A DNA stretch of 10,701 nt from JBBITI01 sp037440885 (GTDB lineage Bacteria; Chloroflexota; Dehalococcoidia; Dehalococcoidales; UBA2162): positions 1 to 10,701 of the forward strand of contig JBBITI010000079.1 of the NCBI GenBank assembly GCA_037440885.1, written 5' to 3'. Shown one piece after another: positions 1 to 6,546 of the stretch. The notes beneath the pieces are model-generated. The model did not search any database, was not told the origin of the DNA, and worked only from the letters and a program-made list of their open reading frames with translations. The translations under genes and the position numbers were made by a program. The number at the start of each line of letters is the position of its first letter. Position 1 is the first letter of the stretch.

Positions 1-115
1 TATCGCCTCGGTTTTTTCGTAAATCAGGTAACATTTTTGAACCTGGATTTCCGCTGCGTTAACTCACGGGTATAAAATCTCTCCGTAGCCCGGATAATAA
101 TGCGTCGATCAGCAG

Positions 116-144
116 TTGGCAATCGGCGTTAATACGGGTATCAT
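116..144 (+). promoter_or_regulatory. Sigma-70-like promoter of the AOR-SDR operon
   Basis: A -35 box TTGGCA (116-121, 5 of 6 to consensus) is separated by exactly 17 bp from a -10 box TATCAT (139-144, 5 of 6). Transcription would start near 151, leaving a leader of about 24 nt before the ATG at 175. No operator-like repeat is obvious around it. The assignment is by hand-matching to consensus. Confidence 0.6.
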
Positions 145-174
145 TGTAAAAAATATTTATCTCCGGGGGTGAGT

Positions 175-2028
175 ATGAAGGGAGGGTATGCCGGCCGGGT
201 CCTCTGGGTCGATTTGACTCGTAAAGTCATCCATGACGAACCTGTTGAAGAGGATCTGCAACGACAATTTATTGGCGGTTATGGAATCGGTGCTCGTCTG
301 CTTTTCAGCCGGCAGCGTTCCGGGGTCGACCCACTGGGTCCGGAAAACACCCTCGGTTTTCTCACTGGCCCCCTTACCGGAACCGCCGCTATCTCCGGAA
401 CCCGCTTTACCGTAGTCGGCAAATCGCCTTTGACCGGTTGTTGGGGTGACGCTAACTGTGGTGGTTCTTTCGGTGCCTTCCTTAAATTCGCCGGTTTCGA
501 TGCCATCTTTTTCACGGGCGTTGCCCCGCAACCCGTCTACCTCTTTGTGCATAACGGCACCGCTGAATTACGCGACGCTGCCCATCTCTGGGGCAGGGAT
601 ACATATGCTACCGATGATCTTTTAAAAGCAGAGTTGGGGAAAAATGTCGCCGCTGCTTGTATCGGTCCCGCTGGCGAGAAGCTTTCGCTGGTCTCCGGTA
701 TCGTCCACAACAAGGGCAGTGTGGCGGGACGCTCCGGCTTCGGTGCCCTGATGGGTTCCAAGAAGCTGAAAGCAGTGGTGGTCGACGGAAGCGCCAGGGT
801 CCCCGTCGCTGATGCAGACCGCCTGCTGCGACTTCGCCGCAAGTACCTGCGACTCATGGGTCGCCAGTTGGCGATGATGCGGAAGTACGGCACTACCTTT
901 GTCACCGTCAATTCGATATTAACCGGTGATTCCCCTATCAAGAACTGGAGCGGTGACCCGCTTTTCGATTTTAAGGATGCGAAATCACTCGAAGGCGATG
1001 CCTTCGTTGCCCGGCAAATGAAAAACACCGGTTGTTACAAATGTCCTGTCGGTTGCGAAGCCTTGATGCAGGCCGGGCATGGCGCCTATCGCTATGACGC
1101 CGGCTCCTTCCGCCCGGAATACGAGACGATCGTTATGCTGGGATCGAATTGCATGGTAAGCGACGTCGAAGCGATTATCAAGGCCAATGATCTCTGTAAC
1201 CGGTACGGTATCGATACCATTTCCACCGGTGCCATTATCTCTTTTGCCATGGAATGTTATGAAAACGGGTTGATCACTTCTAAAGATACCGGCGGTATCG
1301 AAATGACCTGGGGTAATCATCAAGCCCTCGTGGCTATGGTCGAAAAATTAGCCCGGCGTGAAGGTTTCGGCGATATTCTGGCGGACGGTGTCCGGGTGGC
1401 CGCCGCGAAAATCGGGCGGGGAGCTGAAAAATATGCCATCCATATCCAGGGGCAGGAAGTGCCGGGACATAATCCGCTGGCCAGTATCAATGTCACCACC
1501 ACTTACATCACCAATGCTACCCCGGCTCGCCATACCCAGGGTTCCGAGGAACACCACAGTGAAGGACTGTTGCCCCGTTTCGACCGGAAGGTCACTACTG
1601 GCCGCGCGCCGCTTCACGTTCGGGGCAGTAATTTCCAGCATTCCCTGATGGCTTGCGGTATGTGCCTTTTTGTCAATATGACCCTGCCCCATGTCGACGC
1701 CATGGCTGAATTTCTCAGTGCCGTTACCGGTTGGGACATCACCACCGAGGAATTGGTACGCACCGGTGAGCGTATTGCTAACCTGCGTCAGGCTTTCAAT
1801 ATCCGGGAAGGACTGCATCCGCGCCAGTTTAAAATACCCGGTCGGATACTGGGTATCCCGCCGCACACCCGGGGACCGCTAGCCGGAAAAACCCTGGATG
1901 CTGAGACTATGGTTCGTGAATATCTTACACTGATGGATTGGGATCCGGAAACGGCTAAACCGGGCCGGCAAAAGCTGATCAGCCTGGGTCTGACCGATAT
2001 CGCCGAAACGTTATGGCCCGAATCGTAA
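175..2028 (+). CDS. Aldehyde ferredoxin oxidoreductase (tungstopterin, 4Fe-4S)
   Basis: This is a 617-residue AOR-family enzyme. The family oxidises aldehydes to carboxylic acids with ferredoxin, or runs in reverse, in the cytoplasm using a tungsten bis-pterin and one 4Fe-4S cluster. The N-terminus MKGGYAGRVLWVDLT is the usual AOR opening. Cluster ligands are visible as Cys287-x2-Cys290-x3-Cys294 plus a distal Cys494 (Cys497 follows); the spacing matches the well-studied Pyrococcus enzyme almost residue for residue. The PEYET motif near Glu317 and the DTISTG motif (347-352) are typical, and His453 may be the active-site His. I chose ATG 175 over GTG 169 because GGGGGTGA (165-172) then acts as the ribosome binding site, although spacing is short; GTG 169 lies inside that site. 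Length is normal and I see no frameshift. It is followed 54 bp later by an SDR on the same strand. The substrate is unknown; a family member with another role (for example BamB-like) is less likely. Confidence 0.93.
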   Translation: MKGGYAGRVLWVDLTRKVIHDEPVEEDLQRQFIGGYGIGARLLFSRQRSGVDPLGPENTLGFLTGPLTGTAAISGTRFTVVGKSPLTGCWGDANCGGSFGAFLKFAGFDAIFFTGVAPQPVYLFVHNGTAELRDAAHLWGRDTYATDDLLKAELGKNVAAACIGPAGEKLSLVSGIVHNKGSVAGRSGFGALMGSKKLKAVVVDGSARVPVADADRLLRLRRKYLRLMGRQLAMMRKYGTTFVTVNSILTGDSPIKNWSGDPLFDFKDAKSLEGDAFVARQMKNTGCYKCPVGCEALMQAGHGAYRYDAGSFRPEYETIVMLGSNCMVSDVEAIIKANDLCNRYGIDTISTGAIISFAMECYENGLITSKDTGGIEMTWGNHQALVAMVEKLARREGFGDILADGVRVAAAKIGRGAEKYAIHIQGQEVPGHNPLASINVTTTYITNATPARHTQGSEEHHSEGLLPRFDRKVTTGRAPLHVRGSNFQHSLMACGMCLFVNMTLPHVDAMAEFLSAVTGWDITTEELVRTGERIANLRQAFNIREGLHPRQFKIPGRILGIPPHTRGPLAGKTLDAETMVREYLTLMDWDPETAKPGRQKLISLGLTDIAETLWPES

Positions 2029-2082
2029 TACCGTATTGTTATACCCGGTTGTTCATTTATAAGCGCAATACAGGAGGAAGTC

Positions 2083-2847
2083 ATGGAACTGGGACTGAAT
2101 GGGAAGGTAGCCCTGGTGACTGGCGCCGGTAGCCAGACCGGTTTTGGTAAAGGTATCGCCCTGGCTCTGGTTAAAGAAGGATGTGACCTTATCGTCAATG
2201 ACACGAAGCTGGAGGGTGCCGAACAGACTGCGGTCGAAATCCGGCAACTGGGTCGTAAAGCTGTCGCTGTCAAAGCTGACGTTACCAACCTGGCGGACGT
2301 GGAAAACATGGTCAGGGTTGCGCTGGGAAGGTTTGGCCGGATCGACATCTTGGTCAATAATGCCGGCATCGGCACCCCACCCAAACCGTTCGCCGAATCG
2401 ACCGAGGCTGAATGGGCTTTAGGTGTGAATGTGAACCTGATCGGCGTCATGAACTGTACCCGGGCGGTATTGCCGCACATGCTCTCCCGTAAAAGCGGCA
2501 AGATCGTCAGCATGTCGTCGATTGCCGGATTGAGTGCAACTCCTTCGGGTGCTATCTACGGGGCAGTTAAGGCCGGTATCGTGAACTTTACCGCTAGTTT
2601 AGCCATGGAAGTCTACTCTTCCGGGATCAACGTTAACTGTATCGCCCCCGGTTTGGGTGCCACCGGTTTTCACCAGGCCGCCGGCTTCTCCGAGGACTAT
2701 ATTAAGAATCGCGACCGCATGGCCGCCGACGGTAAGACCACCACGCCGCAAGACATCGGGAACGCCGTCGCCTTCCTGGTATCGGATGCTGCTGTGCGCA
2801 TCACCGGGCACTGTCTGGTAGTGGCTGGTGGTCTCATGGCCCGATGA
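2083..2847 (+). CDS. Short-chain dehydrogenase/reductase (SDR)
   Basis: A 254-residue classical SDR, an NAD(P)-dependent alcohol/ketone oxidoreductase of the cytoplasm. The Rossmann glycine motif TGAGSQTGFG spans residues 13-22, Asp40 at the end of strand 2 suggests preference for NAD, and NNAG is at 92-95. The catalytic set is Asn118, Ser146, Tyr159 and Lys163, with the expected 13-residue Ser-Tyr spacing. The C-terminal ITGHCLVV...GG segment is typical. The start is well supported: AGGAGG (2072-2077) lies 5 nt before ATG 2083. It probably shares a transcript with the AOR gene, so an aldehyde, alcohol or hydroxyacyl substrate linked to the AOR product is plausible, but the substrate cannot be read from sequence. 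Its stop lies 3 bp from that of the convergent MFS gene. Confidence 0.92.
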   Translation: MELGLNGKVALVTGAGSQTGFGKGIALALVKEGCDLIVNDTKLEGAEQTAVEIRQLGRKAVAVKADVTNLADVENMVRVALGRFGRIDILVNNAGIGTPPKPFAESTEAEWALGVNVNLIGVMNCTRAVLPHMLSRKSGKIVSMSSIAGLSATPSGAIYGAVKAGIVNFTASLAMEVYSSGINVNCIAPGLGATGFHQAAGFSEDYIKNRDRMAADGKTTTPQDIGNAVAFLVSDAAVRITGHCLVVAGGLMAR

Positions 2848-2850
2848 AGC

Positions 2851-4191
2851 TTATATTATTTTCCTGATATCGCCGGTTTCCGCCGGGGGACGCGGCGGCC
2901 GGGCAAACATTACAAGGACTACGGCTAGTAGTAGCAGTCCGATGCATATGTTGAAGGCAGTCGAATAACTGCCGGTCCGGTCGAAAATCCAGCCGACCAT
3001 GATCGGCGCCAAAACGCCGAACGGCATCATCATCAGAGTAGTGATACCCTGGATAGACCCGATGCTCTTTCGTCCGAAGTAGCGCACGCCGATAGCGGTA
3101 TACAGCGGGATACTGGCGGTAAAGCCGAAATAATAGAAGATTAGAAATATCTGGGCAGTGACGGTATTGTGCATAAACTGGTAGATGACGATGCCCAGCG
3201 CGGTTACCAGGTAAGTACCCACAGCGATAAACCGCATCCGGTTTTTTCCGAGTCGGTCGGATAAATAGCCTGTCAGCAGGCGGGTGGGAATCGCCAGCGC
3301 GCTGGCTATGGACATCATCAAAGCTGCCCGGACGGGAGCGATACCCATGTCCGTCAGGAAAGGTATAAAGTGGACGAGTAGCGGCATGATCGCCATATTG
3401 GCAAAGGTCCAGGCGGCGATAAAGAGCCAGTAAGAGTGCGTTTTAATAGCTTGCCTCAGGGTGAACTCGTACTCCTGGACATGGGTGGCATACTCGATCC
3501 CCTTTCTGATCATCTTGCCTTTATCCGGTTCCGGTTCGGGCGGAGTGGCCACTCCATCCGGTAGCAGTCCGTAGTACTCTGGACGCTGCTGCTTCACGAA
3601 AAACCAGAGCAGCGGTAGTCCTACGGTGATCATTACCACGCCTCCCAGGAGGCAGGTCATCCGCCAGCCGATATTGCCTATGAGTAGCGCGATTAAAGGA
3701 AGCACGGCCATGGTCGCCAGCCCTTGCATGAGGGCGCGGACGCTCAGGGCTATCCCTCGTTTCTTCACGAACCAGTTTGAAATGGCTTTGTCTATGGGGA
3801 TGGTCAAACCGGCGTTCATTCCGGTTCCCAGGATGACGCCCCAGACCAGGTAAAAAGCCCAGAGCGAATTAACGAACCACATCAGGATGAGACCCAGTCC
3901 AATCAGGAAGATCCCGAAAAGCATGATCCAGCGCGGTCCGAAACGGTCGGTTAGCCAGCCGATGATCGGTGCTTCCAATCCGCCTTCGAAACGGCCGATG
4001 CTCGCCGCCACAGATGTAACTGCCCGGCTCAGATTAAGATCTGCTGCAATCGGTTTGAAAAGAGCGGAAAAACCCTGGGTGTAAAACCCGTGTCCCCAGA
4101 AGGTGACGAATCCGGTTGCGAAGACAAGCCACCAGCCCTGGAAAATCCGGGCCGGTCTTTTGTCTTTCATTCCCGTCGCCTGGTTATTCAT
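2851..4191 (-). CDS. MFS transporter, MCT/OFA-like
   Basis: A 446-residue major facilitator superfamily protein of the inner membrane with about 12 hydrophobic helices and a hydrophilic, charged mid-loop (PPEPEPDKGKMIRKG region) dividing the two six-helix halves. The MFS loop 2-3 motif is visible as GWLTDRFGPRW near residue 78, and its second-half counterpart as GYLSDRLGKNR. The overall pattern resembles monocarboxylate and oxalate/formate-type carriers, so an organic acid substrate is plausible next to an AOR, but this is inference. I chose ATG 4191 over the TTG at 4197: AGG (4201-4199) lies 7 nt upstream of ATG 4191, whereas it would almost touch the TTG. The 142-bp gap to the upstream selenoprotein gene on the same strand holds only weak promoter-like boxes, such as TATCAT (on the minus strand) around 4255-4260. 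The gene converges on the SDR with a 3-bp gap and no terminator between them. Confidence 0.88.
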   Translation of the reverse strand: MNNQATGMKDKRPARIFQGWWLVFATGFVTFWGHGFYTQGFSALFKPIAADLNLSRAVTSVAASIGRFEGGLEAPIIGWLTDRFGPRWIMLFGIFLIGLGLILMWFVNSLWAFYLVWGVILGTGMNAGLTIPIDKAISNWFVKKRGIALSVRALMQGLATMAVLPLIALLIGNIGWRMTCLLGGVVMITVGLPLLWFFVKQQRPEYYGLLPDGVATPPEPEPDKGKMIRKGIEYATHVQEYEFTLRQAIKTHSYWLFIAAWTFANMAIMPLLVHFIPFLTDMGIAPVRAALMMSIASALAIPTRLLTGYLSDRLGKNRMRFIAVGTYLVTALGIVIYQFMHNTVTAQIFLIFYYFGFTASIPLYTAIGVRYFGRKSIGSIQGITTLMMMPFGVLAPIMVGWIFDRTGSYSTAFNICIGLLLLAVVLVMFARPPRPPAETGDIRKII

Positions 4192-4333
4192 CGTCAAACC
4201 TGGATATGAAAAAGATGGCTTTGTGGTTATGGCCTAAAAGAATAGCACAGTCGATGATACTTGGCTATTCGAATCACGGCGAAACGTAAAAATAGCAGGA
4301 ACTCATGAGGGACCCGTTCATGTAGTATTTATA

Positions 4334-4942
4334 TCAGGTTTTCCTGGTAGCGCCCGAATTAGTAGCTGCTTCAACAATAACCGGATACGGCTGGCACCCT
4401 TCGACCGTCTCAGCCGGGAAGATGAAAGCGGGTATACCCCCAACCTGTAATTTTTTATAATCGCGCCGGGTTTGATCGATGCGCTGCAGATACACCTGGT
4501 TGGATGTAGCGGCAAGTGCCGACCCCGGATCTAGACCGGAAGTAATAGCGAGTTTGTGGAGGATATCATCATCTTCGATATTTGCCCCTTCTTTCCAGTA
4601 AGCATCCATGACCCGGGAACGGAAAATATCAAGTCGCATTTGATCACGCGCGAATTCTGCCATGGCCAGAGCCCGTCGCGTATTGGAAAGTCTCGCCGAT
4701 GGCTGGATATCGTTAATCCCGAAACGGGCCGCAAACCTTTTGATATACCCGGCCATATCAGTATTGCCCCTTTCAGGGTGCAGTCTCGTCAATTCAATAC
4801 CGCCCGGAGGTGTCTCTGGATGTAATTCAAAACCATGCCAGCGAATTTCAATATCGAATTCTTCTTCCAGCCTGACCAGACTCGATCGTTCTGCGATATA
4901 ACAGAACGGTCAGATAAAATCGGAATAAAAATGCACTTCCAA
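4334..4942 (-). CDS. Selenocysteine-containing FrnE/DsbA-family thiol oxidoreductase (UPFC)
   Basis: Read with TGA 4910-4912 as selenocysteine, this is a complete 202-residue DsbA/FrnE-like (2-hydroxychromene-2-carboxylate isomerase-fold) protein. The N-terminus M-EVHFYSDFI leads into Sec11-Pro12-Phe13-Cys14, then YIAERSSLVRLEEEFDIEI and FELHPETPPGG. Homologues carry CPFC at this position, so Sec stands exactly in place of the nucleophilic Cys. The all-alpha insert follows (about 60-155), then the cis-Pro loop GGIPAF (Pro171) and GCQPY (182-186), both characteristic of the family. The TTG start at 4942 has GGGAG (4953-4949) 6 nt upstream; the frame is open on both sides of the TGA. Read conventionally, only a fragment from an internal TTG at 4792 remains, lacking the thioredoxin active site. 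There is no signal peptide, so it should act in the cytoplasm on thiols or disulfides. A pseudogene with a TGC-to-TGA change is the alternative, but the exact position, intact frame and downstream hairpins argue for Sec. Confidence 0.82.
4868..4912 (-). promoter_or_regulatory. Candidate bacterial SECIS region after the Sec TGA
   Basis: Immediately downstream of the in-frame TGA (4912-4910) the mRNA can form a perfect 7-bp hairpin: CGTTCTG (4908-4902) with CAGAACG (4893-4887), loop of 8 nt. A competing fold fits the usual bacterial SECIS description better: GATC (4887-4884) with GGTC (4877-4874, one G-U pair), 6-nt loop GAGTCT starting with G about 26 nt after the TGA, supported by CAG (4893-4891) with CTG (4870-4868). 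Both were found by hand; no folding energy was calculated. Which fold SelB would recognise is unknown. Confidence 0.5.
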
Positions 4943-4969
4943 CTTGTTCTCCCGCTACAAACAAGATCA

Positions 4970-4998
4970 ATAGTAACAGAATCGTAGCAAATTGCGAA
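4970..4998 (-). promoter_or_regulatory. Possible promoter of the selenoprotein gene
   Basis: On the minus strand, TTCGCA (4998-4993, 4 of 6 to the -35 consensus) and TACTAT (4975-4970, 4 of 6 to -10) are separated by 17 bp. A transcript would begin near 4963 and reach the TTG start at 4942 with its GGGAG site intact. The match is modest and found by hand. Confidence 0.35.
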
Positions 4999-5075
4999 AT
5001 TGGTGCTGATAACCGGTCTTTGGTTAAAATCAGGTAAAAATTAACGGAATATTCTGAAAATTCAGCTTTCGGGCA

Positions 5076-5104
5076 TTGACATAATCTCGTCTTGAGATTA
5101 TTCT
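5076..5104 (+). promoter_or_regulatory. Promoter with operator-like inverted repeat, DUF5679 gene
   Basis: A perfect -35 TTGACA (5076-5081) is followed after 17 bp by -10 TATTCT (5099-5104, 4 of 6). The spacer is occupied by a perfect inverted repeat with arms ATAATCTC (5081-5088) and GAGATTAT (5094-5101) around a 5-nt centre. A dimeric regulator bound there would cover both promoter boxes. The start would be near 5111, leaving a leader of about 19 nt that still holds the GGAGGTGA ribosome binding site. The regulator is not identifiable. As RNA the repeat lies upstream of the start site, so an attenuator is unlikely. Confidence 0.6.
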
Positions 5105-5129
5105 TGGAGGCAAAAATGGGAGGTGATTC

Positions 5130-5270
5130 ATGCATGGATATTGTGTAAAGTGCCGGGCAAAGAAGGAAATCAAAGGCGCTAAGGCTATTACCATGAAAAA
5201 CGGGCGGCCGGCCACTCAGGGGACTTGTCCTTCTTGCGGTACCAAGATGTATAAAATAGGTAAAGCCTAG
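5130..5270 (+). CDS. DUF5679 zinc-ribbon microprotein
   Basis: This 46-residue protein begins MHGYCVKCRAKKEIKGAK and ends with CPSCGTKMYKIGKA. Two CxxC pairs (Cys5-x2-Cys8 and Cys33-x2-Cys36) should bind one zinc ion, and the central TMKNGRPATQGTCP segment is the hallmark of DUF5679, a family seen in Chloroflexota and Actinomycetota. No function is established for the family; a nucleic-acid or protein-binding role is only inferred from the zinc ribbon. ATG 5130 is preceded by GGGAGGTGA (5118-5126), the strongest ribosome binding site in the window, with the GGAGG core 6 nt from the start. It is divergent from the selenoprotein gene, with 187 bp between the two starts, and has its own promoter. 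It is too short for most ORF length cut-offs and easily missed. Confidence 0.88.
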   Translation: MHGYCVKCRAKKEIKGAKAITMKNGRPATQGTCPSCGTKMYKIGKA

Positions 5271-5292
5271 TCGAACCGGTATTATTATTCGG

Positions 5293-5328
5293 GTTAGCCG
5301 GACCTCATCCACGCGGGGTCCGGCTAAC
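5293..5328. terminator. Perfect 12-bp hairpin between convergent genes
   Basis: GTTAGCCGGACC (5293-5304) pairs without mismatch with GGTCCGGCTAAC (5317-5328) around a 12-nt loop. It starts 22 bp after the DUF5679 stop and lies before the 3' end of the convergent flavoprotein gene, a natural place for a bidirectional terminator. Neither side has a clear T-tract, so it is not a textbook intrinsic terminator; it may act with Rho or protect the 3' end of the transcript. Confidence 0.5.
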
Positions 5329-5402
5329 GAGGCCATCCGGCATGGAGTAACTTGCTGGTTTCAATAGATCATTTTGGAATCGACTGCAAAAAAGACCGTC
5401 AT

Positions 5403-6392
5403 TCACCGGTTGCAGATAGTGTTCAGCCTTTCAAATATTTCCTTTGCATTCGTGATCATTCCTTCAACCAGTTCCTGGATAGTCTGTAATCGTTCAATTC
5501 CCGTGATAGCAAGAGAAACGAGGCGGGTAGGGTCTGAAGCGGAAATAGTCTCCCCTTCCGTAGTTTCCGGAATGCCCGCACTGCGAGTTTGTAGTGGTGC
5601 GCTATCTTTTAAATTGACCCTTTCCAGTGCTCCTAACCATTCTTCTAGAGGGACTTTCCCGCGCATTTCCTGGACAGCAGCGTATGCTTTCGGATCGACT
5701 GAACCGAGCACCCGGCGGATCACCCGGGGATCATCCGGGCTGATCTTTAATATGGCCTCTTTAATGGATGTCTTAAGAGGGCTTTCTTTGGTCAACATAA
5801 AAGCTGTACCCATCATCACGGCTTCGGCACCCATGGCCAGGGAACCGGCAAAACTGCGGGCGTCGGCAATACCGCCAGCAGCGATAATCGGGACCTTGAT
5901 CTGACGAACAGCCCAGGCCAGGTTTGTCATGGTCGGTAATTGTTCCGGACTTTTAAAACCGGTGCCTTCAAGACCGACAATAATGACTGATTGGGCCCCA
6001 ACATTGATAGCATGAATGGCATCCTTGATCCGGGCAGCTTTATGAATCCATGGTAAACCGGAAGCTACGATACGTGGTGCTAATGAATCGGGCTTGTACA
6101 TGGCAGTCTCTATCGGGACTTTTTCTTCAATACAAACCTCAAGCATCTCTTCGATGCGGGGGCAAATCCCGAAACTCAAATTTACTCCGAAAGTACCGCG
6201 GGTCGCTTGACGACACCTTCGGACATCTTCTCTGAGTTTCTCCGGCGTCCGGGAAACTGAAGCTGTGATTGTCCCGTGAGCCCCGGTATCAGCCACAGCA
6301 GCAGCAAATTTCCAATCACCGAATCCGGCCATGGCTCCCTGCAATATCGGATATTTACACCCTAAAAGCTCGGTTACTCTGGTTTTCACCAT
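5403..6392 (-). CDS. Nitronate monooxygenase / FabK-like FMN protein
   Basis: A 329-residue TIM-barrel flavoprotein of the nitronate monooxygenase (2-nitropropane dioxygenase)/FabK superfamily, cytoplasmic. The N-terminal KYPILQGAMAGF, the FGVNLSFG strand, and the FMN phosphate segment (IIAAGGIADARSF ... GAEAVMMGTAF) are all typical. In the loop that normally reads GxEGGGHxG, carrying the catalytic His of nitronate monooxygenases and FabK, this protein reads GLEGTGFKS with Phe146 in place of His. It may therefore not be a true nitronate oxidase; NAD(P)H:quinone or enoyl reductase-like roles, or an unknown one, are possible. ATG 6392 is chosen because GGGGAGG (6403-6397) lies 4 nt upstream and because the longer frame's ATG (6434) overlaps the -10 box. 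It is divergent from the CoA-ligase gene with 154 bp between starts. The stop codon is TGA. Confidence 0.88.
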   Translation of the reverse strand: MVKTRVTELLGCKYPILQGAMAGFGDWKFAAAVADTGAHGTITASVSRTPEKLREDVRRCRQATRGTFGVNLSFGICPRIEEMLEVCIEEKVPIETAMYKPDSLAPRIVASGLPWIHKAARIKDAIHAINVGAQSVIIVGLEGTGFKSPEQLPTMTNLAWAVRQIKVPIIAAGGIADARSFAGSLAMGAEAVMMGTAFMLTKESPLKTSIKEAILKISPDDPRVIRRVLGSVDPKAYAAVQEMRGKVPLEEWLGALERVNLKDSAPLQTRSAGIPETTEGETISASDPTRLVSLAITGIERLQTIQELVEGMITNAKEIFERLNTICNR

Positions 6393-6429
6393 CGCGCCTC
6401 CCCAGTATAAGTTGCTTTCGGTATGTCGA

Positions 6430-6458
6430 AGCATAACAAAGGACTAACCGGGCGTCAA
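6430..6458 (-). promoter_or_regulatory. Promoter of the nitronate monooxygenase-like gene
   Basis: Reading the minus strand, TTGACG (6458-6453, 5 of 6) and TATGCT (6435-6430, 4 of 6) are spaced by 17 bp. Transcription would begin near 6423, about 30 nt before ATG 6392. This excludes the longer start at 6434, which lies inside the -10 box. Confidence 0.55.
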
Positions 6459-6491
6459 TCGCTTTTATTATCGCCGTGTGTCGGCTCTGGA

Positions 6492-6521
6492 TTGACAGAA
6501 TACTGTGGTTTATCTAACAAT
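6492..6521 (+). promoter_or_regulatory. Promoter of the CoA-ligase alpha gene
   Basis: A perfect -35 TTGACA (6492-6497) is followed by AACAAT (6516-6521, 4 of 6, spacer 18 bp) or TAACAA (6515-6520, 3 of 6, spacer 17 bp). The start would be near 6528, leaving about 19 nt before ATG 6547. It is divergent from and close to the promoter at 6430-6458, so both could share a regulator, though no clear operator repeat is visible. Confidence 0.5.
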
Positions 6522-6546
6522 AATCAGGCTTATTGAGGATACTGCA

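Noticed and set aside
1..115. Left edge as the end of an upstream gene
   Set aside because: Too short to support any frame; no motif or terminator recognised.
169..174. GTG start of the AOR gene
   Set aside because: It lies inside the likely ribosome binding site of ATG 175.
1788..2513. 241-aa minus-strand frame
   Set aside because: Shadow of the AOR and SDR genes; composition is not that of a natural protein and no motif is seen.
4192..4197. TTG start of the MFS gene
   Set aside because: The ribosome binding site would almost touch it; ATG 4191 has proper spacing.
4334..4336. Terminal TGA of the FrnE-like gene as a second Sec codon
   Set aside because: The family length is already reached at this point and the codons beyond show no family-like sequence; other genes in the window also end in TGA.
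4334..4792. 152-aa reading of the FrnE-like gene starting at TTG 4792
   Set aside because: The TTG is an internal Leu codon; the protein continues upstream in frame through TGA 4910-4912 to a start with a ribosome binding site at 4942.
5116..5148. 10-codon ORF overlapping the DUF5679 start, possible leader peptide
   Set aside because: The predicted transcript starts near 5111, so the GGAGG at 5106-5110 would not be transcribed; the ORF is probably chance.
6393..6434. Longer N-terminus of the nitronate monooxygenase-like gene
   Set aside because: The ATG at 6434 lies within the -10 box, and ATG 6392 has a strong ribosome binding site.
6505..6546. Longer N-terminus of the CoA-ligase gene from GTG 6505
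   Set aside because: It overlaps the predicted promoter and lacks a ribosome binding site.
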